DNA of 64,000 bases from Georgenia satyanarayanai (lineage in GTDB: Bacteria > Actinomycetota > Actinomycetes > Actinomycetales > Actinomycetaceae), in assembly GCF_009193135.1 (NCBI RefSeq), contig NZ_VUKC01000001.1, positions 124,001-188,000 of the forward strand. The letters run 5' to 3'. Positions 41,950 to 51,226 of the stretch are shown here, piece after piece. The notes beneath the pieces are model-generated. The model saw nothing but the letters and a program-made list of their open reading frames with translations, did no database searches and was not told the DNA's origin. The position numbers were made by a program, and so were the translations under genes. Each line of letters starts with the position of its first letter. The stretch's first letter is position 1.

Positions 41950-42660
41950 GTGGATGTCTGGCGGATCACGGTGGCGACATTGCGCCGGTGGTACATCTTC
42001 CTGCCCCTTCTCGCGCTCACGGCGGGAGCGGTCCAGGTCGTCGGCGCGGGGGTCGCCCCGGAGTACGAGGTGGCCGGCACCGCGCTCATCACTCCCGGCA
42101 GTGCGCCGGCCCCTGTCCCCAACCCGTACGGCGGTGAGCAGCAGGCGAACGTCGCTGTCGCCATCGTCCTCAACAGCGCCGAGATGCGGGCACGCGCCCA
42201 GGCGGAGGGGTTCCTCCCGAGCTATGAGGTGTCCGGCCAGTCACGCAGCACGATCATGACCGTGACGGTGCGCGGTGGCGACGCCGACCAGGCGATGGCC
42301 ACGGCCGGTTTCGTCTTCGGGCTGGCGGTCGAGGAGCTCGAGGCGCGTCAGTCGGCCGCCGGGATCCCAGCAGCGGCCCAGTACGGGTTGGACGTCCTCG
42401 CGGCTCCGTCCCTCATGGCCGTCGTCTACGACGGCAAGCTCCAGGTGCAGGCCGTCACGGGGCTGCTCGGGGCCAGTGCCGCCCTCCTCGTCGCGGTGCT
42501 CTTCGACGACATCGTCGGGCTCTTCCGGCGCCGTCGTGCCCGCCGGAGGGCGAGGGCGGAGGCACGCTCGACGCCCGCCGTCGAGGAGCTGCCCGAGTGG
42601 TCCGAGGGCGCGCAGCCGCCCGTGGACCCGCGCCGGGACCGCGACCACGCCCACGCGTGA
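41950..42660 (+). CDS. Wzz-like chain-length/polysaccharide co-polymerase protein
   Basis: A 236-residue membrane protein: first span at about residues 15-33 (FLPLLALTAGAVQVV), an extracellular domain of about 130 residues, a second span at about 167-187 (VTGLLGASAALLVAVLF) and a short basic cytoplasmic tail without a tyrosine-kinase domain. This is the topology of Wzz/CapA-type co-polymerases that set polymer length. The GTG start has GGAGG upstream. It overlaps the Wzy-like gene by four bases. Confidence 0.8.
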   Translation: MDVWRITVATLRRWYIFLPLLALTAGAVQVVGAGVAPEYEVAGTALITPGSAPAPVPNPYGGEQQANVAVAIVLNSAEMRARAQAEGFLPSYEVSGQSRSTIMTVTVRGGDADQAMATAGFVFGLAVEELEARQSAAGIPAAAQYGLDVLAAPSLMAVVYDGKLQVQAVTGLLGASAALLVAVLFDDIVGLFRRRRARRRARAEARSTPAVEELPEWSEGAQPPVDPRRDRDHAHA

Positions 42661-44126
42661 GCGCGCGACCGCGGCGGTCCACGGGCCGCCAGGACCTGGA
42701 CTTCGAGCCGGCGCTGCTGCGCCGCCCGGGCGGCGCGGGGGAGTGGCAGCCGGTGCTGCTGCGCCGGCGGCGGATCAGCACGCTCGCCCTGCTCCTCACC
42801 TTCCTCGTGCTGCAGTTCCTCATCCCGGCCCGGCTCGTCATCGGCGGCCTCGGGTCGGTGGGTCGCCCCTCCGTCGCCGTCGGCATCCTCCTCGCCTTCC
42901 TGTGGTGCGTCTCCATGCGGCGTCCGCAGCGGCTGCCCGCCGGCCGGCAGCCGGTGCGGTGGCTCCTCGCGGGCTACCTCGCCGTCCAGCTCGTCGGCTA
43001 CGCCGTCGGCTACGACCGGCTCCTTCCGCAGATCGAGGCCAACAGCGCCGACCGCTGGCTGATCTTCAACGTCGCGATGGTCGGCGTGGCGCTCGCGGTC
43101 GCCGACGGCCTCGTCACGCGGCGGCAGCTCGACACGCTGCTGCGAACCCTCGTGACACTGGCCGCCGCCATGGCGACCGTGGGCATCCTCCAGTTCTTCC
43201 GGGTCGTCGACCTCACCCGGTTCATCCGCATCCCCGGCCTGCGGCACAACTCCACGCTCATCGGCGTCGGCGCACGGGGTGACGGTGACTTCGCGCGGGT
43301 GGCCGGCACGGCGAACCACTACATCGAGTTCGGTGTGGTCCTGGCTCTCGTGCTGCCCCTCGCGCTCCACTACGCGTTCTTCGCGCCGGCGGGGCGCACG
43401 CGCGTGGGCCAGTGGGTGTGCGTCGTGCTCATCGCCTCCGCGATCCCGCTGTCGATCTCGCGGTCGGCGATCCTCACGGTCGCGGTGACGATGGTGCTGC
43501 TCGGCGTGGTGTGGCCGTGGCGGCGGCGGTACAACGTGCTCGTCGTGGCGCTCGTCGGGACCGCCGCGTTCCACGTGGTCAACCGCGGGGTTCTCGGCAC
43601 CATCCGTGCCCTGTTCACCAACATGGACAACGATCCGAGCGTCCAGAACCGGATCGCGGACCAGGACTTCGTCCAGCGGATGTTCGAGGAGCGTCCCTGG
43701 CTCGGACGCGGCGCCGGGACGGTCATCCCCGAGCGCTACATCCTCCTCGACAACCAGGTCTACGGCACGCTCGTGGCCGGCGGCCTGCTCGGGCTGTCCG
43801 CACTCCTCGCGCTCTTCCTCGTCCCCTACGTCCTGGCACGCAGCATCCGGCTGCGCGGGAGCACCGAGGAGACCCGCCACCTCGGCCAGGCCCTGGCGGT
43901 GGTGATGCCGGGTGGCCTGCTCGCCAGCGCGACCTTCGACTCCTTCAGCTTCGCGACCTTCGTGGGAGTCACCTTCGTCGTGATCGGCGCGATCGGCACC
44001 CTGTGGCGGCTGGAGGCGATGAGCCCCGCACTGCCGCTGCGCGTGGCCGGGGAGGCGGACACCGTGGTGGCGACGCCACTCACCGCGAACCTGCGGGAGC
44101 GGCTGCGCGCGCCCGCCGGCGCCTGA
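42657..44126 (+). CDS. O-antigen ligase/polymerase-like membrane protein (Wzy-type)
   Basis: A 489-residue protein with about ten predicted membrane spans and a large loop, in the Wzy_C/WaaL family. The loop holds the family's arginine- and histidine-containing region (ARVAGTANHYIEFG) and a later RPWLGRGAGTV motif. In a Gram-positive it should polymerise flipped repeat units on the outer face. GTG 42657 overlaps the Wzz-like stop by four bases. The last 47 bases overlap the convergent glycosyltransferase gene. Confidence 0.85.
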   Translation: MSARPRRSTGRQDLDFEPALLRRPGGAGEWQPVLLRRRRISTLALLLTFLVLQFLIPARLVIGGLGSVGRPSVAVGILLAFLWCVSMRRPQRLPAGRQPVRWLLAGYLAVQLVGYAVGYDRLLPQIEANSADRWLIFNVAMVGVALAVADGLVTRRQLDTLLRTLVTLAAAMATVGILQFFRVVDLTRFIRIPGLRHNSTLIGVGARGDGDFARVAGTANHYIEFGVVLALVLPLALHYAFFAPAGRTRVGQWVCVVLIASAIPLSISRSAILTVAVTMVLLGVVWPWRRRYNVLVVALVGTAAFHVVNRGVLGTIRALFTNMDNDPSVQNRIADQDFVQRMFEERPWLGRGAGTVIPERYILLDNQVYGTLVAGGLLGLSALLALFLVPYVLARSIRLRGSTEETRHLGQALAVVMPGGLLASATFDSFSFATFVGVTFVVIGAIGTLWRLEAMSPALPLRVAGEADTVVATPLTANLRERLRAPAGA

Positions 44127-45054
44127 GCCGGTCCCGGACGGCGAGCTCGGTCGCGACCCAGGCCGCGACGTACCGGTGGTAGACCTCGCCGACGAGGAAG
44201 GCGGCGCGGGCGCGGCCGGTGAGGAGCTGGGGCGCCTCGCGCGCCCGCCGGACCGCCCCCACGGGAGGGACGAGCGAGCGCGGTGCCGGCCAGGGAGCCG
44301 GCGCGTCGTGGCCGTCGAGGACGTCGCGCTCGTGCCGGCCGGCGATGACCCGGCGCAGCTTGGTGCGCAGGGCGGCGTAGGAGTCGCGGGCCGGGTGGTG
44401 GACGACGGCGTGTGCGCAGTAGACCGTCCGCAGCCCCAGGCGGTTGGCTCGCTGCGCCCACTCGATGTCGGCGCCGGAGAGGAGCTCGGAGCGGAAGGGG
44501 CCGGCTGCGTCGAAGGCGGCGCGCGTCGTGCACATGTTGGCGGTGACCGACGCCCCGCTGCGGGACACGTAGGTCTCCTGGGGAAAGGCGTGGACCAGCT
44601 CGTAGGCCTCGACGGGGTGGGGGCGTGCGGCGTCGCGGGCGTACACGGCAACCCGCCCCGCGACAATGTCCGCGCCGTCGACCAGGGCGCGGACCGCCTG
44701 CTCGAGCCACTGCGGCTCGGGCAGGCAGTCCGCGTCGGTGAACGCGAGGACCTCGCCCGTGCTCACGAGCACCGCCGCGTTGCGAGCGGTGTAGGAGCCA
44801 CCGGCGGGCTCGGCGACGTAGAGCACTCCCGGATGTGTGTCGGCGAGCGCCCGGACGGCGGGGTCGTCACCGTTGTCGGCGACGATCACCTCGACCAGCC
44901 CGGCGGGGTAGCTCTGCCGGCTCAGCGCCTCGAGGCAGGCCGACAGCCGGGGGTCGTCCCGGACCGGGACCACCACCGACACCCGTGGTTGAGCGTGCAC
45001 GACCACAGTGTGGGGCACGGGGCAGGCCTGCCGTGGCCGTTCTGGTTCGCCCAT
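44080..45054 (-). CDS. Glycosyltransferase family 2 (EpsJ/WcaA-like)
   Basis: A 324-residue GT-A enzyme. VSVVVPVRDDPRLSACLEAL, VIVADNGDDPA and AFTDADCLPEPQWL (metal-binding DAD near residue 108) are diagnostic, followed by SGADIEWAQRANRLG. ATG 45054 is the first good start; a GTG about 18 codons later would also keep the domain. It converges with the Wzy-like gene and diverges from the giant surface-protein gene, so it is a single-gene unit. Acceptor unknown. Confidence 0.85.
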   Translation of the reverse strand: MGEPERPRQACPVPHTVVVHAQPRVSVVVPVRDDPRLSACLEALSRQSYPAGLVEVIVADNGDDPAVRALADTHPGVLYVAEPAGGSYTARNAAVLVSTGEVLAFTDADCLPEPQWLEQAVRALVDGADIVAGRVAVYARDAARPHPVEAYELVHAFPQETYVSRSGASVTANMCTTRAAFDAAGPFRSELLSGADIEWAQRANRLGLRTVYCAHAVVHHPARDSYAALRTKLRRVIAGRHERDVLDGHDAPAPWPAPRSLVPPVGAVRRAREAPQLLTGRARAAFLVGEVYHRYVAAWVATELAVRDRLRRRRARAAAPAGSR

Positions 45055-45241
45055 GTCCGGACCTCCTCACGCCCGCACCGGCCGCATCCGCGCGGGGGCG
45101 CGGATCGGCGCCCTCACGAGGACGACGCCGTCACCCCGGTCAGGAGGCAAATCAACCGGCGATCATCCCGGTTCGCCCCTCCCCGTGCGCGGCCGTGGTG
45201 GTGGGCTGGGCAGCGCCCTACCGATCACAAGGAGCGTCGCC
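45055..45241 (+). promoter_or_regulatory. Divergent spacer with CCGATCAC motif
   Basis: This 187-bp gap separates a minus-strand glycosyltransferase from the DUF11 surface-protein gene. It has TCACCCC at 45131-45137 and ACCGATCACAAG at 45220-45231; the latter overlaps AAGGAG, the ribosome-binding site at 45229-45234. The same core recurs in other gaps of this region. Confidence 0.45.
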
Positions 45242-48200
45242 ATGCCTCGTCGTCATCGCAGCACCGCATCCCCCTGGCGGCGCCGGTCGCGCGCCATCCT
45301 CGTCGGGCTCACGAGCCTCACGCTCGTCCTCAGCGGCACCGCGACCCTGGCCTCGCCCGAGGGCGACGCTGAGGTCGCCGAGCTGCTGAGCGAGCTGAGC
45401 CCGGACCCCACCCTCGAGACCGCCGACGCGGTCGAGGAGCCGGCGGCCGCCGGCGAGGCTGACGAGCCCGCCGCCGAGGAGCCCGCCGCCGAGGAGCCGG
45501 CCGCCGAGGAGCCCGCCGCCGAGGAGTCGGCGGTCGAGGAGCCCGCGGTCGAGGAGGCCGCCGCCGAGGAGCCGCCAGCCGAAGAGGCGGAGGCCACCCC
45601 CTTCCTCGTGCCCCCGGGCGACCCCGGGCCGGGCGAGGTCAAGCTCATCGTGCGGTCCGGTGCCGACCGCACGGGCACGGGCGCCACGAGCACCACGGCC
45701 ACGCCGCTCGCGGGCGTGAGCTACGAGTTCTACCGGTTCACCGAGCTACCGACGGAGGGGGAGCCCGACGGTGTCCTCGTCGGCAGCTGCACCACCGACG
45801 AGACGGGCGAGTGCGGCATCTTCGCCGACCTCGTGGGCGCGCTCGGTGGGGTGGACGCCTTCTACGCCGTGCAGACCGACGCCCCCGACGGCTGGGTCGC
45901 CCCGGCCCAGTGGGCCCCGGACAACGACTACATCTTCGCCACCGGGCCCGTCGCCGCTGACGACTCCGTCGCCGAGCGGACCATCGAGCTTCCCCTCGCG
46001 TACAGCGACACCGTGACGGAGCCGCGCTGGGCGAGTGTCCGGCCCAACAACGTGGCCCCGGCACAGTGCGGCCTCGACATGGCGATGGTCCTCGACCTGT
46101 CCAACTCGGTCACCGAGACCGAGGAGCTGCTCGACGAGCACAAGGCCGCCGCGAACGACTTCATCGACGCCATCACCGGCACGCCGTCGCAGGTGGCGCT
46201 CTTCACCTTCGGCAGCGAGGCGCCCGCGGCGGGCCCGACCAACGGGGGCCTGCCGCTGACCAGCGTGGCGACGCCGGGCGGCGCGCAGCAGATCATCGAC
46301 AGGATCAACGGGTACCAGGCGACGCCGAGCGGCGGTGGCGGGACGAACTGGGACCGTGCCCTCCACCAGGTCGTCGAGTCCGGGGTGACCTACGACGTCG
46401 TCCTGTTCCTCACCGACGGCCAGCCGACCTTCCACCGCGACCGCCAGGGCCCCGGCGACGTCTCGACGATCGCCGAGGTGAACGAGGCGATCCTCTCCGC
46501 CAACGCGGTCAAGGCGACCGGCGCCCAGGTCGTCCTCGTCGGTTTCGGGCCCGAGGCCTTCCTGCCCGGCGCGAGCATCCGCATCCCGCTCGTCTCCGGC
46601 CCCGACGAGGGGCAGGACTTCTACCGCACGAACCTCGAGGACCTCGCGGCGACCCTCGAGGAGATCGCCAACGCCGAGTGCGCCGGAACGCTCACGGTCG
46701 TCAAGGAGGTCGTGGACGCGGACGGTGAGGTCGTGCCCGGCGGGGCGGGGTGGACCTTCGGCACCACGACGGAGGGTGTCTCGCCCGCGACGGCGACGAC
46801 CGACGACTCGAGCGCCGTCAACTTCACGGTCGACCACACCCCGGCGGTGCAGAGCCGCAGCGTGACGGTCACCGAGACGCAGCAGGAGGGCTACGAGCTC
46901 GTCCCGGTGGACGGTGCCAACGCCCGGTGCGTCGAGACGGGGACCGGTGAGGTGCTGCCGGTCGCCGACAGCGGGGACCTCGGCTTCACCGTCGACGTCG
47001 CCGCCGAGGAGATCGTCAGCTGTACGGTCCGCAACGCCCTCGTCCCGCCCGACTACGACGACCTCCTCGTGTCGAAGACCGCCGAGCCGAGCCTCGTCCG
47101 CGACTGGGAGTGGGGCATCACCAAGGTGGCCCGGGAGGACCGGCTCGAGGTGCCCGCGGGGGAGGACGGGACCTTCACCTACGACGTCACGGTCACGCCG
47201 GAGGGGCCGGTCGACTCCGGCTACACGGTGGGCGGGACGATCGTCGTGACGAACCCCAACGACGTCCCCTTCACCGGCGTCGACGTCGTCGACAGCCTGC
47301 CGGACTCGACGTGCTCGGTGCCCGGGGGCACGAACGTCACCGTTCCCGCGGGTGACTCCGTCACGCTCAGCTACACCTGTGACCTCGTCGACGCCACGGG
47401 GACGACCACGGGGACCAACACCGCCACCGTCACCTGGGACGCCGCGGCCTTCCCCGGGACCGGCGGCAGCGCCACGGCCACCGCGCCCTTCGACTTCGCT
47501 GCAGCGGCCGTGTCGGAGACCGACCGGTACGTCACGGTGACCGACTCCGAGTACGACCTGTCCGAGCTTCCCGGTGGCAACGCCCTCGACGCGACCGACG
47601 GCGAGGCCGTCCTCACCTACGACCTCGAGTGGCCGAGCACCGCCGGCCGGTGCGTGGAGTTCGAGAACACCGCGACCATCGTCAACTCGCCCGAGCCGCT
47701 GGTCGCTCCGCTCGTCGTCAACGAGTCGAGCATCGAGGTCGTCACGCTCTGCGCCGGCCTGGACCTCGAGGTCGAGAAGAACGTCGTCCTCTCCTTCGAC
47801 CGCACCTACCTGTGGGACATCGACAAGGAGGCCGACGAGACGACCGTGACCCCCGACCCCGCCACCGGGACCGCGACCGTCGGCTACACCGTCACCGCGA
47901 CCCCCACGGGGAGCAGCGACGCCGGCTGGGCCATGCAGGGCACCGTCACGGTGTCCAACCCGAACGAGTGGCTCGACATCACCGCCGACGTCACCGACAC
48001 CGTCGACGTCGGGGGTGGGGCGCTGTGCACCGTCGCCGGTGGGGCCGGCGTGCTCGTCGAGGCCGGCGAGAGCGTCGACCTCAGCTACACGTGCACCTTC
48101 GTCACCCAGCCGGCCTACTCCGGCACGAACACGGCGACCGCCACGTGGGCGGGCACCGTGCCGACACCGAGCAGCACGGCCACCGGGACCGCCGACATCG

Positions 48201-50686
48201 AGCCCGGTGACTGGGCGCAGACGCCGGTCAACGAGACGATCACGGTCGTCGACGACCAGACCGACCCGGCCAACCCGGTGGATCTCGGCACCGCCACGTG
48301 GGACGCGGCCGGTACGCCGACCGTCTTCACCTACTCCCTCGAGCTCGAGGGAGTCCCGCAGGGCTGCGTCGAGTACACGAACACGGCGTGGATCGCGCAG
48401 ACGCAGCAGTCCGCGGAGGAGGTCGTCGAGGTCTGCGTGCCGGACCTCGAGGTCGCCAAGCGGGCCGTCTCGGCCGACCAGCTGCCCGGTGGCGACTGGC
48501 TCGTCACCTACGAGATCGACGTCGTCAACCCCGACGCCTACCCGGGTGTCTACAGCCTGAGCGACACGATCGAGTACAGCGGTGGGATCACGCCGACGGC
48601 GGCCGCGTGGTTCCCGGCGGGCCAGCCCGACGCTGGCGGGGAGTGGGACGAGCCGGTGGCCGACAACCCGACGACGGTGCTCGCCACCGACGCCGAGATC
48701 GCGGCGGGCACGACCCACACCTACGTCGTCGTCGTCATCGCGGACGTCGCCGCGGGTGTCATCGGCACCGAGGCCGGGCTGTGCGACGAGGAGGAGCCGA
48801 GCGAGGGCGGTGGGTTCCTCAACGCCGCCACCCTCACCTCCTACGGTGAGGACGAGACCGATCGGGCGTGCGCCGAGCCCGTCGCCCCGACCGTCGAGAA
48901 GACGGCCGGCGACCTCGTCGACAACGGCGACGGCACCTGGGACGTCAGCTACACCATCGACGTCGTCAACCCCGACGCCGACCAGGCCGTCAGCTACGAC
49001 CTGTCGGACGCGTTCGACGTCGTCGAGGGCGTCGACATCCTCGACGCGACCGTCGAGCGTGACGGCACGGTCTACGACGACTGGGACGGGGTGACGGAGA
49101 CGCAGGTCGTCAGCGGCGTCCTCCTGCCCGCCGCCACCACCCACACCTACACGGTGACCGCGACCGTGAGCCTCACCGACGTCGTCGAGACCGACGACGG
49201 CGGGCTGCGGGAGTGCGGCCTCGACGGCTCCGACGACGGCCACGGGCTGTTCAACCTGGCCACCATCGTCTCCGGCAACGACGAGTACGACGACGACGCC
49301 TGCGTGCCGGTCCCGGACCCGGACATGTCGGTCGACAAGACGGCCGTCTCCGCCGACCAGCTGCCCGACGGCACCTGGGAGGTCGTCTACGAGGTCGTCG
49401 CCTCCAACGACTCGAGCGTCGGCGGGGTCTACGACCTCACCGACACCCTCGAGTACGGCGAGGGCATCACGCCGATCACCGCGACCTGGACCCTCGAGGG
49501 CACCGGGGTCGCGGGCGAGTGGGCCGACCTGCCGGACGAGCTCACCGCGACCCTCGCCAACGACCGGCCGCTCGCCGGAGGTGCCAGCGACACCTTCGTC
49601 GTCACCGTCAACGCGTTCGTCGCCGCCGGGATCGCCGGGGACGAGGACAGCGACGCGCGGTGCACCGGCGACGACGGCACCGACGGCGGCGGGTTCCTCA
49701 ACGCCGCGACGATCACCGCCCACGGCGAGGAGAGCACCGACCGCGACTGCCTCCCGCCGAGCGAGGTGGACTTCGACAAGGAGTTCGGCTCGGCGGTCCG
49801 GCAGGAGGACGGCACGTGGGCGGTGAGCTACACGCTCGTCGTCGACAACTCGGCCAGCGACGCCCGCATCTACTACGACCTCGTCGACGTCCCCGCCTTC
49901 CCCGACGGCGTGACGATCCTCGACCAGGAGGCGTGGGACGTCAGCGACCCGGAGGATCCGCAGGACCTCGCGTGGGACGGTGAGGGGCCGATCGTCGAGC
50001 TCGTCGCCGTCGAGGGCGGGGACGTGCACCGGTACGAGGTCGTCTTCGTCGTCGAGGTGAGCGCTGGGATCCCGGACGAGAACCTCGTCTGCGACCCCGA
50101 CGGCCGCCCCGGGTACGGCTACGTCAACCGGGCCGCGCTGTACAGCGGCTTCGACGTCCTCACGGCCGAGGACTGCGGCCCGATCGGGGAGCCGTCCTGG
50201 ACGCTGACGAAGAGCTCGGACCCCGCGTCGGGCGGCACGGTCGACCCGGGCGACACGATCACCTACACGGTGACCGCCACCCCGACCGGTGACGTCGACC
50301 CGATGGACCTCACCATCACCGACGACCTGTCCGACGTCCTCGAGCACGCCCGGACCACCGGCGCCGTCGTGGCGAGCGTGGGCAGCGTCGACTGGGACGG
50401 CGAGGACCTCGTGTGGGACATCCCGCGCCTGAGCGAGACGGCCACCCTCACCTACCGGGTGCAGGTGGACCACGACGCCTGGGGCGTGCGGCTGCGCAAC
50501 GTCGTCACCGGTGAGGGCACGCCCCCGCCGCTCTGCATCGAGTGCTCGACGACGCACCTCACCCCGCCGCGCAAGCCCGGGCTGCCGCCAACCGGTGCGG
50601 CCGTCGCCGGCACCGCGCTGCTGGCGGTGCTCCTGTCCGCGGGCGGTCTCGCCCTCGGCACGACCAGGCGCCGGAAGGAGGCCTGA
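45242..50686 (+). CDS. Giant LPPTG-anchored vWA/DUF11 surface adhesin
   Basis: A 1814-residue cell-wall protein. A signal peptide (about 1-38) is followed by EEPAA repeats (74-113), a SpaA/Cna-B-like domain, and a von Willebrand A domain with a complete MIDAS-type start (DLSNS near residue 284) and LTDGQPT. Then come two long DUF11-like modules (from about 603 and 838) and four shorter ones of about 147 residues (from about 1067, 1215, 1359 and 1508). It ends with LPPTG at 1781-1785, a membrane span and RRRKEA. Sortase should link it to peptidoglycan; no sortase gene is in the window. It is probably an adhesin or pilus-tip-like protein. AAGGAG precedes ATG 45242. Confidence 0.85.
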   Translation: MPRRHRSTASPWRRRSRAILVGLTSLTLVLSGTATLASPEGDAEVAELLSELSPDPTLETADAVEEPAAAGEADEPAAEEPAAEEPAAEEPAAEESAVEEPAVEEAAAEEPPAEEAEATPFLVPPGDPGPGEVKLIVRSGADRTGTGATSTTATPLAGVSYEFYRFTELPTEGEPDGVLVGSCTTDETGECGIFADLVGALGGVDAFYAVQTDAPDGWVAPAQWAPDNDYIFATGPVAADDSVAERTIELPLAYSDTVTEPRWASVRPNNVAPAQCGLDMAMVLDLSNSVTETEELLDEHKAAANDFIDAITGTPSQVALFTFGSEAPAAGPTNGGLPLTSVATPGGAQQIIDRINGYQATPSGGGGTNWDRALHQVVESGVTYDVVLFLTDGQPTFHRDRQGPGDVSTIAEVNEAILSANAVKATGAQVVLVGFGPEAFLPGASIRIPLVSGPDEGQDFYRTNLEDLAATLEEIANAECAGTLTVVKEVVDADGEVVPGGAGWTFGTTTEGVSPATATTDDSSAVNFTVDHTPAVQSRSVTVTETQQEGYELVPVDGANARCVETGTGEVLPVADSGDLGFTVDVAAEEIVSCTVRNALVPPDYDDLLVSKTAEPSLVRDWEWGITKVAREDRLEVPAGEDGTFTYDVTVTPEGPVDSGYTVGGTIVVTNPNDVPFTGVDVVDSLPDSTCSVPGGTNVTVPAGDSVTLSYTCDLVDATGTTTGTNTATVTWDAAAFPGTGGSATATAPFDFAAAAVSETDRYVTVTDSEYDLSELPGGNALDATDGEAVLTYDLEWPSTAGRCVEFENTATIVNSPEPLVAPLVVNESSIEVVTLCAGLDLEVEKNVVLSFDRTYLWDIDKEADETTVTPDPATGTATVGYTVTATPTGSSDAGWAMQGTVTVSNPNEWLDITADVTDTVDVGGGALCTVAGGAGVLVEAGESVDLSYTCTFVTQPAYSGTNTATATWAGTVPTPSSTATGTADIEPGDWAQTPVNETITVVDDQTDPANPVDLGTATWDAAGTPTVFTYSLELEGVPQGCVEYTNTAWIAQTQQSAEEVVEVCVPDLEVAKRAVSADQLPGGDWLVTYEIDVVNPDAYPGVYSLSDTIEYSGGITPTAAAWFPAGQPDAGGEWDEPVADNPTTVLATDAEIAAGTTHTYVVVVIADVAAGVIGTEAGLCDEEEPSEGGGFLNAATLTSYGEDETDRACAEPVAPTVEKTAGDLVDNGDGTWDVSYTIDVVNPDADQAVSYDLSDAFDVVEGVDILDATVERDGTVYDDWDGVTETQVVSGVLLPAATTHTYTVTATVSLTDVVETDDGGLRECGLDGSDDGHGLFNLATIVSGNDEYDDDACVPVPDPDMSVDKTAVSADQLPDGTWEVVYEVVASNDSSVGGVYDLTDTLEYGEGITPITATWTLEGTGVAGEWADLPDELTATLANDRPLAGGASDTFVVTVNAFVAAGIAGDEDSDARCTGDDGTDGGGFLNAATITAHGEESTDRDCLPPSEVDFDKEFGSAVRQEDGTWAVSYTLVVDNSASDARIYYDLVDVPAFPDGVTILDQEAWDVSDPEDPQDLAWDGEGPIVELVAVEGGDVHRYEVVFVVEVSAGIPDENLVCDPDGRPGYGYVNRAALYSGFDVLTAEDCGPIGEPSWTLTKSSDPASGGTVDPGDTITYTVTATPTGDVDPMDLTITDDLSDVLEHARTTGAVVASVGSVDWDGEDLVWDIPRLSETATLTYRVQVDHDAWGVRLRNVVTGEGTPPPLCIECSTTHLTPPRKPGLPPTGAAVAGTALLAVLLSAGGLALGTTRRRKEA
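45461..45580 (+). repeat. 15-bp coding repeat (EEPAA units)
   Basis: Eight tandem 15-bp units, consensus GAGGAGCCCGCCGCC, encode DEPAA, EEPAA three times, EESAV, EEPAV, EEAAA and EEPPA. They form an acidic Pro/Ala stalk just after the signal peptide of the surface protein. In-frame gain or loss of units would alter stalk length without breaking the gene. Confidence 0.85.
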
Positions 50687-50847
50687 CACCAGCCGGTGGA
50701 GGTCGCTGACGCGACCGACACCTCCCGCACCGCGTCCCCATCGGCTCCGCCCGGCAGGTGAGGACGCGGGCGGCCCCCATGGCCGCCGGGACCGCAGGGC
50801 GTTTGTGATCGGCGCCAGGCGTAAGTCCCGCACCGGCTCGGTGGCCG

Positions 50848-50883
50848 GCGAACGGGGTCGTCCTCCGGGACGGCCCCGTTCGC
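50848..50883 (+). terminator. Hairpin terminator after giant surface-protein gene
   Basis: A 16-bp stem (50848-50863 with 50868-50883, one G-T pair) with a 4-base loop, followed by a short T-containing stretch. It lies about 160 bases after the stop codon. Confidence 0.8.
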
Positions 50884-50977
50884 GCGTTTCTGCTCTCGAC
50901 ATGTGGACAACGGGCCGCGGCCCGGCGCCGGGCGGGGGACCCGCCGACCACCACCCCGGTGGGCCGTCCGGGACCGA

Positions 50978-51017
50978 GGGTGAGACAGGGGTGAGTCCTA
51001 CGAAAGTGGGGTGACCA
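50978..51017 (+). promoter_or_regulatory. Phased GGGGTGA array, candidate operator
   Basis: Three GGGTGA/GGGGTGA elements begin at 50978, 50988 and 51008, in steps of 10 and 20 bp, with CTACGAAAGT filling the missing step. Helical phasing of this kind is typical of cooperative regulator binding on one DNA face. It lies about 210-250 bp upstream of the second vWA gene. Confidence 0.4.
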
Positions 51018-51226
51018 CTCCTCCGTTCGCAGGATCGCGCGGATCTGCGCGCGGCAGCCGCCGGCGCCGCCGCGGCTCCCCTCACCCCCGGGCGCTCGAC
51101 GTGCGGGGAGACTAGCCCGCGCCCCTCGTGGCGGTCCTCTGCCGGTCACTCGTGGCCCGCCCCCGCAGCGGCTGTCGCGGCTGGTGTGCTTCCCCTCGTC
51201 ATCGATCACGGGCGGAGCACGACACC

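Larger units (their letters stand above)
50687..51226. other. 540-bp spacer between two vWA surface-protein genes
   Basis: No gene is supported here. It contains a GTGATCGG motif (50805-50812), a strong terminator (50848-50883), a phased GGGTGA/GGGGTGA array (50978-51017) and a second CGATCAC motif (51203-51209) just upstream of the next start codon. The promoter for the second vWA gene should lie in the right half. Confidence 0.6.

Noticed and set aside
41586-42259. Small open frames in the gap before the Wzz-like gene
   Set aside because: No start-site support and Arg/Pro-biased composition; the region is better read as regulatory.
45220-45231. A CRP/GlxR site in ACCGATCACAAG
   Set aside because: Only one half-site (TCACA) fits; the TGTGA half at the right spacing is missing.
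45746-51085. A 1779-codon open frame on the minus strand opposite the giant surface-protein gene
   Set aside because: Its translation is Val/Gly/Asp/Arg-rich with no domain or signal, and it exactly shadows a repeat-rich GC-biased gene on the plus strand.
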